Shown: positions 35,105 to 47,432 of the stretch, in pieces | Position numbering within the stretch: position 1 is the first letter of the stretch | Layout of the letters: each line of letters starts with the position of its first letter | Source of the DNA: Diplodia intermedia | Lineage: Eukaryota > Ascomycota > Dothideomycetes > Botryosphaeriales > Botryosphaeriaceae | Direction: 5' to 3' | Assembly: GCA_021495925.1 (NCBI GenBank) | Contig: JAKEKT010000064.1 | Location: 124,001-188,000, forward strand | Length of the DNA stretch: 64,000 nucleotides | Made by a program: the position numbers and the translations under genes | Notes under the pieces: model-generated | The model's input: only the letters and a program-made list of their open reading frames with translations | The model's database searches: none | Told to the model about the DNA's origin: nothing

Positions 35105-37067
35105 TCAAGCCAATTTTACTCCGTTAGCCTTTCCATTGACCTTTCCATTTGAATTCCAAGTCGTGTTGTCGTTTACACGGCTAGCTCTTTTCTTCTTCGC
35201 TCGGTACTCGTCCATAAAACCACGGAAATCTTCCGGCTTGTATGGAGAGAAGAGCTCAGCAACCAGGTTTGCTTTCCGATGCGAATTGATACCGAGGTCC
35301 TGGCACAGGGTGTCGACATACTAGTAGTGGCGGTGATTAGCTCCCGTCCAAAACCCCGTGGGCTGTGCGCGATACTTGCCGGCAAAAAATCGTAGAGCGA
35401 ATAGGGGAATTTCTGGCCTTGGCTCAAGTACCTCTTCCGCGTCCACGCATTCCACTCGGCGATTTCCCGCGCCATGGTCTCCTCGTCCGGAAGCTCCAGC
35501 TCGCCGAGCAGGTACAGGATCGCCCAGAACGACTGCATCTCGGCCACCAGGGGCGTCTGAACCGTGTGGATCTGGCCCAGGATGGCCAGGGATCTGTCAC
35601 CCCTGACCGCATGCGACAGGGGCACCACCCGCCGGTACAGCCGCCACCGTCTGTTTGGCTGGACCTGGTTCGTGTGCGCATTCTTCAGGCCGGGAGGCGA
35701 CGCGATGAACGGCAGTTTCGCATCCACCGCCCGTCCCGCCTCCCTGTCCAGCCTGTCCCACTCGGCGTCGGCCGGCGGTCTTGACTTGGCGGGCCCGAAA
35801 AGCGGCAGGCCCACCTGCAGCTTGGTGGCGTCGTCGAACATGGCGAAATGGTCGCCCCAGCCGGTGCACATGACGACAAAGTCGGCTGCCACCCTCTTGC
35901 CGGACTCGAGAACAACCCGGTCCTCTTCGATTCGGTCGAGATTGTCCCGTATGACGTTGATCTTGCCCGAGTGCAGCCGCCGCCAGAAGTCTGGGAGGGT
36001 GACTACGCCGAGGCCTGAATTGGCCCAAAAAACACTTTTTTTTGTTCAACACATCTCCAAGTCAGCACGTGTTTTCGCTGGTGCGGAAAAATCACAGGGA
36101 GGGAGGAAACCTTTTCCCATCAACTTCTGGCCTAAGCAGGGAGATGTGATCTCCTTGACTGTATCCAGCATGCGAGTCACTCAAGCTCGTCACAACATCC
36201 CAGAACTTGCCCGTCACCCACCGTCCAACCGAGGTCCTCTGGAAAAAGCGGTACACCGGGCCCGTCGTGTTGAACACGGAAGGGCTGAGACAAGTCATGA
36301 GCCGGGTCGACGCAACCGCGATGCTGTTGAAGACGCCAAACAGCTCCGCGGGAAGGATGGCCAGCGGACCGGCGCCGTCGGGCCGGATGATCCAGTCCAC
36401 TTCCTTCCCCATGGACACCAGCAGGTACACGGCATCGTACGCCGACTTGGCGGCGCCCACCACCGTGACGCGCCTCACCGCGGCCGCGTCCAGGGCGGCG
36501 TAGGAGACACCGATGTCCCTGGAGTGGATGATGGGGACCGTGGCCGCGCCGCGGTCGCAGTCGGGCAGGTTCGGGATCGACGTCACGCCCGTCGCCACCA
36601 TCAGCTTCTCCGTCTCGACGGCCGCGCCCGGCGCGTCGCGCAGGGACAGGCGCCAGCCGCCGCGCGCACACGGCTCCGCGCGCTCCACGAACGTGTTGAA
36701 GCGGATGCGGCGGAGCAGGTCGTGCTCCTCGGCGTACCGCTGCAGGTAGCTGTGGATCATGGGCCCGGTGACGAGGCCGTTGGCGGTCGCGCCGTCCGGC
36801 GGCATGGGCGTGTCCGTGTAGTTGAACAGCCCGAGCTTCACCTGCGCCACCAGGTTGGGGTAGAGGCGGTCGCGGCTCCACACGCCTCCAACCGTGCTGT
36901 CCGAGTCGAGGATGACGAGGTTTGCGTCGGGGCGCAGCCGCAGCCATGTCCGCGCAGCGACGAGGCCGTACCACCCTAGACTTGTCAGCCATGTCTTCAT
37001 GCCATCCATTGGGATCAGTGTCCACCCCACCTGCGCCAATGATGGCGACGTCGTAGCTTGTCGCCAT
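35105..37067 (-). CDS. flavin-containing monooxygenase (FMO/Baeyer-Villiger type)
   Basis: 590 residues from exons 37031-37067, 36111-36975, 35380-36034 and 35105-35320. The FAD dinucleotide motif reads 'VAIIGAGWYGLVAARTW' only after splicing the 55-nt first intron. 'GGVWS' follows about 30 residues on, and the NADPH-side motif 'VTVVGAAKSAYDAVY' lies in the middle. 'DFVVMCTGW' is the second flavin-side motif. Intron 3 (35321-35379) is GC-AG with a GCAAGT donor and gives 'YDFLPYVDTLCQDLGI', matching the family's conserved C-terminal region; the only nearby GT donor breaks the frame. Members add oxygen to soft heteroatoms or ketones of metabolites. The start faces a 543-base region with two CGGTCCG elements, linking it to the cluster. 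Confidence 0.85.
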
Positions 37068-37609
37068 TGCGAAAAAGCTTGATCTTTTTGTGTCAAGTTC
37101 TCTGCGTACAATGATCAGGTCAAGTAAGGATATTCTTTATATCGCTCACGAGCGGTCCGCGGGCCGCCGTCCTTGACCGAGTTGCTGGTCAGATCACATC
37201 AACGGTCTCCGATCCCGAGCTGTCTCACCGAGGTGGGCATCTCAAAATGGCCTTTTTTTCCGTACCTGTCTTGGGAAGGTATCCAGCACGGTCCGAGCGG
37301 CCCGGGGTCTCCGAACACCTTTTTTTTGCCATTGCCAAGGAGCAGATCTATCGTTTGCTCGGCGCACGGAGTGGTGAAAAGTTCTAGGCCTGTTCCAAGA
37401 AGAAGAGGAAATAAGATTCACCTTCATTTATTTCAATGTACTGCTTGTGGTTGTATCTCCTTACTTAATCCGAGACATAAGGGCCTTGACCCTCTACTTG
37501 TAGATAGACCGCATCGTGGATATCTGCATTGAAGCACAAGTTTCATCCCTCACATTGTAAATACATGGCTGCAACAATATCCAAGGCCCCAGAATAGCGC
37601 AGGGCGATG
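37068..37609. promoter_or_regulatory. FMO promoter region with two CGGTCCG elements
   Basis: Region between the FMO start and the 3' end of membrane protein A. CGGTCCG lies at 37153-37159 (about 90 bases before the FMO ATG) and CGGTCCGAG at 37289-37297 (about 220 before). Both fit the CGG-N-CCG palindrome of the cluster. A TTTATAT string near 37135 may be the TATA element. Confidence 0.45.
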
Positions 37610-38832
37610 TCAGTTTGGCTGAACGACCACCTTTCTTCCACTCCGTATCTGCTTCCGATCGGGGAGAAGAGCCCTCTCCCTCCAACAAAGACAAAGACAC
37701 ACAGTCGCTCCAGGCCCAACCAGCAACGTGCCAAGAACCATCACAAAGAGCAGGAACGGGCCCGACCTGCGACCACCTGCGACGCAATCCTTGGTCAAGA
37801 AGTATGCCCAGGAGAGGCTGGATAAGGATATTATGATCAAATCGTACTGCAGAAACAACCAAGGCCCGTTCTCCAGCTTCGAGTAGGCGTGGGCCGGCCC
37901 GCGAGAGAGCCGGGGGACGTACATCCTGCCAAACGCCACGAGGCAATCGTTCGACGCGAGAACGCGCGCCACGACGTAGACGTGGCCGACGGCGGACGAG
38001 AGCGCGGCGGTCAGGTAGGCCATCGCGGCGCTGCCGCCAAGAAGGGCGTTCCTGCGCACGCCGGTTCTGGGCGCAGAAGAGGAGGAGGACCAGCAGCGCA
38101 AGACTGCAACCGCTGCATGCTGAACTAGGCTCACCCACACCGGGTCGGGCTGCCAGGCGGCGAGGACCCATTGGTGCGTCGAGGCCGGCCGCTCCATCCA
38201 CATTGGCAGCATTCCGACCACCGCCGGCAAGACTGCACCGACGATGAAGCTGAGGGGAACAGCCCGCAGCCGTGCACGTTCGCCGGGCGATGGCAGCGAC
38301 TTTCGACTCCGCTCCCACTTGAGGTGGTGGTAGAAGTAGAGGGGCAGGGAGATGGCCCCTCCAAACGCTTGCCATAAAACGCCCCAAACGACGGGGCTAT
38401 TGTTGTTGCAAGTCAGCACGAGTCGCTGCATCGTCGGAACGAGAGATATGCAAAGACATACTTGGCTATGAGAAAAGGCTTCGATTCCATGCGTGCGCTT
38501 TCCACGTACAGCCACACAAACGCGGACTGCAGGGTCGAATACGCGTCGATCAGGAAGAGCTGGTAGCCTGGATCCGAGCCATTGGTGCCGTAGAAGAAGA
38601 ATGCCACCAGCAGAGATACGGGGAAATCAACAAGGAACATGCCCGTGTATCTCGTCCGCAGAGGCGTGCCATCCTCAAAGTGACCGCGGAGGACCGCTGC
38701 AAAAAGCTCAACCACGGTGCCGTTCCAGAGACTGACGCCCCAAAGAAGAACGGCTGCCAGGGAGGCAAGGATCAGAAAGAAGGAACCGAGAGATGCCATG
38801 AGGACAGGGGAGAGACCAGAGAACTGTTGCAT
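37610..38832 (-). CDS. polytopic membrane protein A, AscI/CtvD-like cyclase or hydrolase candidate
   Basis: 385 residues from exons 38462-38832 and 37610-38396; the 65-nt intron is phase 2. About eight hydrophobic helices, starting with a long one at residues 10-33. Signature stretches are 'RYTGMFLVDFPVSLLVAFFF' and 'SDPGYQLF', then 'LYVESARMES' and, across the intron, 'IANPVVWGVLWQAFGGA' and 'LPLYFYHHL'. Membrane protein B at 47.4 kb has the same stretches in the same order and an intron at the same codon (AA/C, Asn, before Pro). The pattern recalls the membrane-bound AscI-type terpene cyclase family, which as I remember also includes hydrolases of polyene-pyrone clusters (CtvD-like). It diverges from HR-PKS 2, with a 281-base shared promoter. 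Gene reality is well supported; function is inference. Confidence 0.75.
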
Positions 38833-38947
38833 GCGTGCGAGGGTTCGGACGCTGCGGCCCTAAAGAAAGCGTGTTGACGGTGTCCCGGCCCGAACATGCC
38901 CACACGCCCCCCCACTCTTTACGCACTCGTCCAGGCCCCTGCAACCA

Positions 38948-38966
38948 CGGTCCGTCACGGTCCGAG
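38948..38966. promoter_or_regulatory. two tandem CGGTCCG elements in the promoter shared by membrane protein A and HR-PKS 2
   Basis: CGGTCCG at 38948-38954 and CGGTCCGAG at 38958-38966, ten bases (about one helical turn) apart, roughly in the middle of the 281-base divergent spacer. This is the arrangement expected for cooperative binding by a dimeric Zn2Cys6 factor. Confidence 0.5.
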
Positions 38967-39113
38967 CCGGTGCATCGGCCACCGAGAGGCCTAGGTACTG
39001 GTGGAGTCCGGTTCGGTGGGCAAGCGAATACATCGGAGAGGAGAGCAATGTGGAGGTATAACTATGGTAGCTTACGGCTCATTTTCAACTGCCATTCAGT
39101 GATCAAGTCAAAC

Positions 39114-42100
39114 ATGCCGCTTATTCAGGACACCGAAGACTGCGCGTTGGAGCCCATCGCCATCGTGGGCATGGGTAAGCAAGCCCCTCAGAACACAGGG
39201 AGTCTCCTTGTTGACAGAAAAACGTCCAGCATGTCGGCTCCCCGGGTCAATCGACTCGGCTTCGGCTCTGTGGGAGGCGTTGGAGAAGAAGCAATCGGTG
39301 CAGACCCCGCGTGTCCCCAAGTCCCGGTTCGACATCGATGCCTACCTCCACGACAATTTGGAGCGGCCCGGCAGCTTCAACGTGCCCGGTGGCTACTTCC
39401 TCGATGGGCCGCTGGAAAACTTTGATCCGACCTTCTTCGGCATGACGCCGGTGGAAGCCAAGTGGCTCGATCCGCAGCAGCACAAGATGCTGGAGGTATG
39501 CTACGAGGCACTCGAGTCGGCGGGCAAACCGCTCGATTCCGTCTCGGGCAGCAACACGGCAGTGTACGTAGGTAGCTTCACCAGTGACTACCAGCAGATG
39601 TCAACCAGAGAGCCCGACTTCCGCCACAACTACGTTGCAACAGGAGTGGACCCTGGCATCATCAGCAACAGGATTGGCAACACGTTCAACCTGCGCGGAC
39701 CAAGGTAAATATCCACCAGCCGAAGACAGACTTATCTCGCTGACACGCCATTCACGACAGCTTCACAATCAACACGGCGTGCTCTTCGTCCATCTACGCC
39801 ATCCACAACGCTTGCCATGCTCTGCGAGCGCGTGACTGTGACGCCGCCATCACTGGCGGGGTAAACCTCATCCTTACCGTAGACCAGCACATGAACACGG
39901 CGAAGCTGGGCATTCTCTCGCCAACTTCGACGTGCCACACGTTTGACGCCTCGGCAGACGGCTACGGTCGAGCCGAGGGCGTGGGCGCTCTGTACATCAA
40001 GCGGCTGTCCGACGCCATCCGCGACGGCGACCCCGTTCGCGGCGTTATTCGGTCCTCGGCCGTCAACACGTATGTTTCTTACCTTGATTTTTTCTTCTTC
40101 TTTCAAAAGAATCAAATCCTCAAATGCAAACCGGGCGTGCTTGGGCTGACTGCGAGCGCGTGTTCCTTCTTTAGCAACGGCAAGGTCCCGGGCATGGGCA
40201 TCACGCATCCGAGCGTCAAGGGCCAGGAGCTCGTCGTGCGTGCGGCCTACGAACGCGCGCGCCTGAACCCCAACAACACGGCCTACCTCGAGTGCCACGG
40301 GACCGGCACGCCTGTGGGGGACCCCATCGAGGTGCGGGCCGTGTCGAATGCCATGAACGACACCAGGCCATTGGGCAAGCCGCTGCGCGTGGGCGCGGTA
40401 CGTGTGGCCTCTCCCCTCACCCTCCGCTGACAACAGAAAGCCGGTGCTAACGAAAAGGGGGAGGAGGGCAGATCAAAGCCAACATCGGCCACAGCGAAGC
40501 AGCGTCTGGCATCTTTGCGGTGATGAAAGCGGCCCTGATGACGGAAAAGGCGGTGATTCCCGGCGTGTGCGGGCTGAAGACGCTCAACCCGGCCATCCGC
40601 GAGGCGGAATGGAACGTCAAGGTGCAGGCGGACACGGTGCCGTGGCCCAAGGACCCGTCGGGCGTACGCCGCGCGAGCGTCTCCTCGTTCGGGTACGGCG
40701 GGACCAACGGCCATGTCATCGTCGAGAGCGTCGAGTCGCTGTACCCGTGGTACCACCACGGCGCCGCCAGGCAGGACGCGGCGTACGAGCACTCGACCGC
40801 CCGCCCGCTGCTGGTCACGCTGTCGGCGCACGACAAGACCACGCTCGCCCGCAACATCGACGCCCACGCGCGCGTCGCGCACCGGTACTACCTGGCGGAT
40901 CTCGCCCACACGCTCAACACGCGCCGCTCGCGCTTCGCCACGCGCGCCTTCACCGTCGCGCGCGAGGGCCACGAGGCCGACGACTTCGCCCTGTCGAGCT
41001 TCTCCTTGGGCACGTGTGCGGGCACGGCGGCGTCGCAGCAGAAGCTCGGCTTCCTCTTCACGGGCCAAGGGGCGCAGTGGGCGCGCATGGGCGCCGCGGC
41101 CATGGCGACCTTCCCGGCCTTCGCCGGCACCATCAGGGCGCTGGACCGCGTGCTGCAGCGCCTGCCGGAGCCGCCGTCGATGACGCTGGAGGAGGCGCTC
41201 CTGGCACCGGCCGAGTCCAGCCGCGTCAACGACGCCGAAGTGTCGCAGCCCGTGTGCACGGCGGTGCAGATTGCCATTGTGGACCTCCTGGCCCAGTGGC
41301 AGGTGGTGCCGACGGCGACGGCGGGGCACTCTTCGGGCGAGATCGGTGCGGCGTACGCGGCCGGGCTGGTGTCGGCGCCGGAGGCCATCCTGGCGGCGTT
41401 CCTGCGCGGCCGCGAGGTGCAGCAGCACTCGCCGGCGGGAGCCATGCTGGCAGCGGGCCTGGGCGCCGGCGACGTCGCGCCGCACCTCGACGGCATCGAC
41501 GACATGGTGGTCGCCTGTGAGAACTCGCCCAGCAGCGTCACGCTCAGCGGCACGCAGGCGGCCGTGGATGCGGTCAAAGCACGGCTGGACGCGGCCGGCG
41601 TCTTCGCCCGCGCGCTGCGCACCGGCAGGGCGTACCACTCGCCGCAGATGGAACGCGTTGCCCCCCACTACAACCGCGCGCTCGCCGATGCCGTGCGCCA
41701 GCTCGGCCCCCACGACGCGGCGTGGCGGCAGCCGCGTGCCCGCATGTTCTCGTCCGTCACCGGCAAGGAGGTGCTGGGGGACACGCTGGGCGCCGAGTAC
41801 TGGAGCCGGAACCTGCGCAGCCGGGTCCGCTTCGACGACGCGGTCAAGGCGCTGGGCACCGCCCCCGAGCTGGCCGACCTGGCGACCTTTGTCGAGGTCG
41901 GGCCGCACAAGGCGCTGGCCGGCCCGTTCCGCCAGATCTGCCAGGCCTACGGCTTCGACCGGGCCGTGCACATCCCGACCCTCGAGCGCAACGCCGACTG
42001 CGCGGTCCAGCTGCTCAGGACGGCCGGCGCGCTCTTCACCACCGGCTACGGCGTCGATCTGGAGGCCGTCAACGCCACGCCGGGGCTGGGCTCGGCCGGC

Positions 42101-45100
42101 AAGCACGGCACGCCCTCGGTGCTGGTCGACCTGCCGCCGTACCAGTGGAACTACGGCAAAGTCCACTGGTCGCAGCCGCGCCTGAGCGCCGAGGCCCGCA
42201 CCCAGAGGTACCCCAGGCACGACCTGCTGGGCCGCAAGCAGCTGGGCGGCTCCGAGAACCACCTGGCCTGGCGTAACGTGCTGCGCCATCGCGATGTGCC
42301 GTGGCTGCGAGACCACGCGGTAGGTGACGCAAAGAAGGCTTGTTCTGCGCAATGGCTGACTGTGCACTGTAGCTCGGCAAGGCCGCCGTATTCCCCGCTG
42401 CCGGGCATTTGTCCGCCGCAATCGAGGGCCTCCGCCAAATCAGCGAGGAGAAGGGAGTCTCGGTCGAGAGCGTCACGCTACGCGACATTTCCATCAAGAC
42501 GGCGCTGGTGATCCCCGAGGACGAGGGTGTCGAGGTCGAGATCCGCCTCACAAAGTCGACCGCTTCGTCTCCCGAGTGGTATTCGTTCGCCGTCGAGTCG
42601 CTCCGGGATGGCGTCTGGACGGTGCACAGCCAAGGAAAACTGGCGGCAAACTTGAAGAAGTCGGGCGCCACGGCCCATCCGGTGAAGCCCGAGAGCCTTC
42701 CCGACCGCGTGGCGGCCAAGACCTGGTACAACGCCTTCGACCGCGTCGGCTTCGAGTACGGCCCCAGCTTCCAGCAGCTGGCCTCCGTGCAGACGGACGG
42801 CAAGGCCAACCACGCCGCAGCGGCAGTGAAGATCCTCACCGAGAGCGGGCTCATGGACGGCGAGTCGCGGTACATACTGCACCCGTCAACCATCGACGCG
42901 TGTCTGCAGCTGATCATCATCTCCATCCACGCGGGCAAGCACAAGACGATGCCGTGGGGCGTCGTGCCCATTGGCATTGCCGAAACCACGCTGTGGTTCC
43001 CCGGCGCCGCAGCCGTCAACACCGAGGGCGAGGCGGTTGCGTGGACCGACGAGCGCGACGGCCGTCACTTCAACACCCACTCGAAGCTCTTCACCGACGC
43101 CGGCCATCTTCTGCTGGACGTCCAAGGGCTGCGCTGCGTCTCGTACGAAGCGGCCATCCCGCCTTCGTCCGGCCTGGAGCTGCCGCGCCAGCCGTACTCG
43201 CGCGAGGTCTGGAAGCCCGACATCGCCACCCTCACAGCCCCCGCGGCCATAGAGCTGTATCCTGGAATTGCGTCCGCCGAGGACACAATCACCAAGACAG
43301 TCGAGCTGCTGACCCACAAGCAACCCGTCACCAGGGTGGCCATACTGGCAGTTGCGCCGACGGTCTTGGCCGCAGCTCTCCGCCCCCTTCTCCCAGAGGG
43401 CGCTTCGATCATTGCCAGCCCTTCGGCTGAGGAGGGCGAGGAGGAGCAGACCGAAGGGCTGATCGACGGCCAGCTGGATCTCGAGCAGGCCAAGGGCAGC
43501 AACCTCGACCTTGTTGTAGTCGGCAAGGGCTTTGCCGACGCCAGCACGCTGCTGAAAAGCGAAGCGGCCCTATCGACGACGGGCGCCATCATCGTCTGGA
43601 GCGACGCCCAGTCGGGCGACGACGCGGCCGCAAGCGTCGGCAAGTCTGGCCTGCGGGCACCCAGCCTCCGCTTCGACCTGCCCGACGGCACGGTAGTGCT
43701 AGCGACGCCTCGACAGGAGCCGACCGAGCACGCACAACAGCAGCCTCTGCAGGTGCTCACGACAAGGCCGTCCGGGGCGTCGGCGAGCGCGCTGGTCGAC
43801 GCCCTGGCGGCCCACGGCGTCGTGGCGGCCGCCAAAGACGTCGCCGAGGCCGACCTGACCAACGGCTCGGCCTTCGTCATCGACGACACGAGCGGCGACC
43901 TCCTGCTCGAGCCCGACGCCGCCGTTTTCGCGGCCCTCCGAGCGGTGCTCACGTCGGGCGCGCCCGTGGCCTGGCTGACGGCCGGCGTCAACGACGCGAC
44001 GACGACCTCCTCGTGCAACAACGTGGGCGGCGCCATGGCCAAGGGCTTCCTCCGCGTCGTGCGCTCCGAGCACGCCGCCGCGCGCGTCCTCCTCGTCGAC
44101 ATGGACCGCGCCGAAGAAGCGGCAATGATGCCGACGGCCGCCGCCCTGGCCGCGAAGCTGGCCCGCGCGCCGACCAAGGACTCGGGCGCCGACGTCGAGT
44201 TCTGGCTGCGCCGGGGCGTCTGGCACGTCCCCCGGCTCGCGCCCGACGACGAGCGCAACGCCGAGGTGCGGGCCGACGCGGGGCTGGTGGACGCCGCGAC
44301 GGTGCTGCGGCCCGGCGCGGCGCTGCAGGGCCGGCCCGAGGGCGCGGCCGGCGGCACGCTGGTCTTCGGCCCCCGGGACGACGACGCCGCGGGAGCGCCG
44401 GATGACGCCGAGGCCGTCTCCGTCCAGGTCGGCTGGGCCGAGCACGACGCCGCCTCCAGCGGGCCGACGGTGGTTGTCGGGACACGAGTGGACGGCGGCA
44501 GCGGCAGCAGTGCGGCCTACACGTGGGACCGCCTCAGCACCGTCGCGCGCGTGCCGGCCGGCGCCGCGGTGCCGCTGGACGGCCTCGACGGGCCGACGGC
44601 TGCCGCGAGCCTCGGCGCCGTCGGCGAGGCGGTGCACGCGCTGCTGGACACGGCCGCCGTGCGGCCGGGCGCGCGCGTCGTGGCGGTCGAGCCGGACGCG
44701 CGCCTGCTCCGCGCCCTGGCCGGGCTGGCGGCCCTGGTCGGCTTCGAGCTGCGGGCCGTGGCCGGCTCGGCCGAGGACAAGGCGCGCTACGGGGCCGTGG
44801 CCGGGCTGGCGGCCGACGCCGTGGCGCTGGCCGGAGACGTCTTCGTCGGCGCGGCGCCGCACGAGGTCGTCGTCGCGCAGAAGATGTCGCCGGCGGTGCG
44901 GGAGCTCTGGCGGTCCGTCGGCGCGGCCGGCAAGCTCGTTGTCGTTGCCGATGGCGGGCTGGACGGGCCGCTGGACACGGCGCCGTTCGCGCGCGGCGCG
45001 TCGGTCAGCGTCTCGTCGGTCCGCAGCCTGGCCAAGCACCGGCCCGAGGCGCTGGGCGGCCTGCTGCGCCGCTCGGTGGACTTGCTGAAGCAGCACGGGG

Positions 45101-46433
45101 GGCTTCTTGCCGAGGCCGATGTGGCCGTGCGCGATGTGGGGTCGCTTGCCGGCGACGAGGGCGGGCGTGTTGTGGTGGCATACGATTACGGAAAGAGCCT
45201 TGTGCAGGTAAGTGCCGCTGCTCTGCAGAATGCCGACGCTGACATGCGATGCAGGCCCGCAAGTACCCGGCGCGGCTCGCCTTCTCGCCGCAGGCCAGCT
45301 ACCTGCTCGTTGGCGCGCTGGGCGGGCTGGGCAGAAGCCTGGCGGCGTGGATGGTGCAGCGCGGGGCGAGGCACCTCGCCTTCCTCTCGCGCTCGGGCGC
45401 CGACAAGCCTGAGGCGGCTGCCGTGGTTGCGTCGATTGAGCAGGCCGGCGCCACCGCGCACGTGTTCCGCGCCGATGCCTCCAGCGAAGAACAGGTCGTC
45501 CGGGCCGTCGCCGAGCTGCAGGCGAGCGGCCGCCCGATCAAGGGCGTCGTGCACGCGGCGATGGTGCTGCAGGATGCCATGTTCGAGCGCATGACGCTGG
45601 CGCAGTACCTCGCCGCCGTGCGGCCCAAGGTGCTCGGCGCCCGCAACCTCGACCGCGCCCTCCAGGGCGTCGAGCTAGACTTCTTCGTCGCCACCAGCTC
45701 CATCTCGGCCACCCTGGGCAATCCGGGCCAGGCCAACTACGCCGCCGCCAACAGCTACCTCGACGCCCTGGCCGCCCACCGCGTCGCCCGCGGCCAGGCC
45801 GCCACCTCGCTCATCCTGCCCATGGTCCGCGAGGTCGGCGTCGTGGCCGAGAGCGACGGCAGCCTCGAGGCGAGCCTGCTGCGCAAGGGCATGTACGGCA
45901 TCGACGAGGCCGAGATGCTGCGCGCCTTCGAGACGGCCATGACGCCGCGCAGTAGCAGCAGCAGCAGCAGCAGCAGCAGCCACGCTCAGCTCGTGCTGGG
46001 CCTCGAGCCCGCGCGCCTCGCCGAGACGGCCGTGACCGAGGCGTACTGGTACACCGACTCGCGCCTCGCCGGCATCCGCGCCACCGTCGAGCGGCTGGTC
46101 GCCTCGTCGTCGCCGTCGTCGTCGTCGTCATCGGCCGGGTTCGCCGCCAAACTGCAGGCGGCGCAGACGCCCGACGATGCCGTCGCGGCCGTCGCGCTGC
46201 ACATCATGGAGCGCTGTTCGGCCATCCTGTTGCGCGGCGTCGACGAGTTCGACGCCGCCGGCCCGTCCATCGCTAGCTACGGCCTGGATAGCATGATTGG
46301 CGCCGAGCTGCGCAACTGGCTGTTCCGCGAGTTCGGCCTCGACGTGCCGTTCCAGGACTTGCTGGCTCCGACCCTGAGCTTCAAGGAGCTGGCGATCAAG
46401 GTTGCGGCGAAGCTGGGGTTGCTAGGAGAGTAG
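39114..46433 (+). CDS. highly reducing polyketide synthase 2 (KS-AT-DH-decayed ER-KR-ACP)
   Basis: 2,309 residues from seven exons: 39114-39174, 39230-39704, 39761-40069, 40175-40397, 40472-42319, 42373-45207 and 45255-46433. All junctions keep the frame and close family motifs. KS: 'EPIAIVGMACRLPG', Cys186 (TACSSS), HGTGT and 'IGHSEA'. AT: GHSSG near residue 641. DH: His971 ('RDHALGKAAVFPAAGH') and a D-x3-Q pair in 'STIDACLQ'; the glycine of H-x3-G-x4-P is displaced by one. There is no methyltransferase motif. An ER-sized segment before the KR lacks the nucleotide-binding glycines. KR: GALGGLGR (about 1937-1944) with intact Ser/Tyr/Asn ('GNPGQANYAAANSY'). ACP: GLDSM near 2262, after a polyserine linker. 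There is no release domain. The product should be an unsaturated, unmethylated chain released by another enzyme or spontaneously. The start at 39114 is chosen for KS alignment. Confidence 0.93.
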
Positions 46434-46442
46434 AGTATGGTA

Positions 46443-46563
46443 GAGAAAGAGAGAGAGAAGAGAGAGAAAAGAGAAAGAAGACGGAAAGAGAAAGAGAGAG
46501 AGGGGGAAAGAACGAGAGAAAAAGAGAGAGAGGGAGGGAGGGAGGGAGGGAGGGATGGAGGGA
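46443..46563. repeat. polypurine GA-rich tract with GGGA repeats
   Basis: About 120 bases of almost pure A/G immediately after the HR-PKS 2 stop. It moves from (GA)n-like sequence into about six GGGA copies near 46531-46553. A simple-sequence tract in the 3' flank; it could form non-B DNA. No coding value. Confidence 0.85.
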
Positions 46564-47230
46564 GTTGGACGAAAGAAGAGGACGTGAATATTATCAAGAT
46601 TGAAATTTCCATTGCATTCAGCTTTTCTTTCACTTCGAAATCAGCAGCCGTTGTGGTGGTGTTCTGAGAAGTACTGCTTTAGAATAGATTGGAATTGTAA
46701 CGTGTCAGATAAGCGAGTGAGCCAGATAAGCGAGTGTAACGGTGACGTGATGTGGGCGCCAAGGCCGAACTCACCCGTTCCTCCATCGCTTTCTTAGACC
46801 TGCCTTCTGACCCTGCTAAAGGTCTATAATCCGACTACACTATCCTGCACCAGCCTTGCTCACCCTGGTCGAGCCTCCTGCAGCCTCTTACTGCCTGAGG
46901 TCCTCGTCTTGGGATCCTTCTTTCCGTGAAGGATTCTCGACTCGTGCGTTGCCTGTGGTTCGCCTATTCCCTGTGAACGAGATTCCTAGGTGGAATTCGC
47001 GAGGTTCATAGCAGTAGCTCCCATGCCGCATGGCTTCGCGTCCGAAGTTTGTCCAGTCCGGGTAGACGAGCTAGGCCCGATTTGGTAAGGGAACCAGCTT
47101 ACTATGAAGAACGAGTAGCTATGTACGAAGACTTTGGCTCATGGGATGACCGCCCAAGATCCACCTGCACTTCGACTTCGGTCCTCACGACTACTAGCTA
47201 TGGGAGTGGCGCATTCATGGCAGGAGCGCT

Positions 47231-47261
47231 CTCGGGCCGCTATTGACGGGCTCGGCCCGAG
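47231..47261. promoter_or_regulatory. two CTCGG-N-CCG elements upstream of membrane protein B
   Basis: CTCGGGCCG at 47231-47239 and the perfect palindrome CTCGGCCCGAG at 47251-47261, two helical turns apart, 170-200 bases before the ATG at 47433. Confidence 0.5.
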
Positions 47262-47432
47262 ATGTCCGAGCCAGCGGCCCGGTGCCCAGCCAAAGCCTCG
47301 CCGACGCTTGAGGACGCAGGCTTTGGCCCAGAATTGGGCTTCTAACACTTTTGAGGGTACAGTGGCGTGCTTTTATACGTTGACTGCTTGCATACACGTC
47401 TGCAGGCGCAGTAAAGAGATTCTGTATAGAAC

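Larger units (their letters stand above)
46434..47432. other. 1-kb spacer between HR-PKS 2 and membrane protein B
   Basis: Contains the polypurine tract at its left and a TCGGCCCGA-type site at its right. In between only short frames occur; one (47049-47246) has a protein-like stretch 'PAYYEERVAMYEDFGSW', but no family comes to mind. Confidence 0.45.

Noticed and set aside
40283..42421. 712-codon minus-strand frame over HR-PKS 2
   Set aside because: Mirror of the GC-rich KS/AT coding sequence; no family motif.
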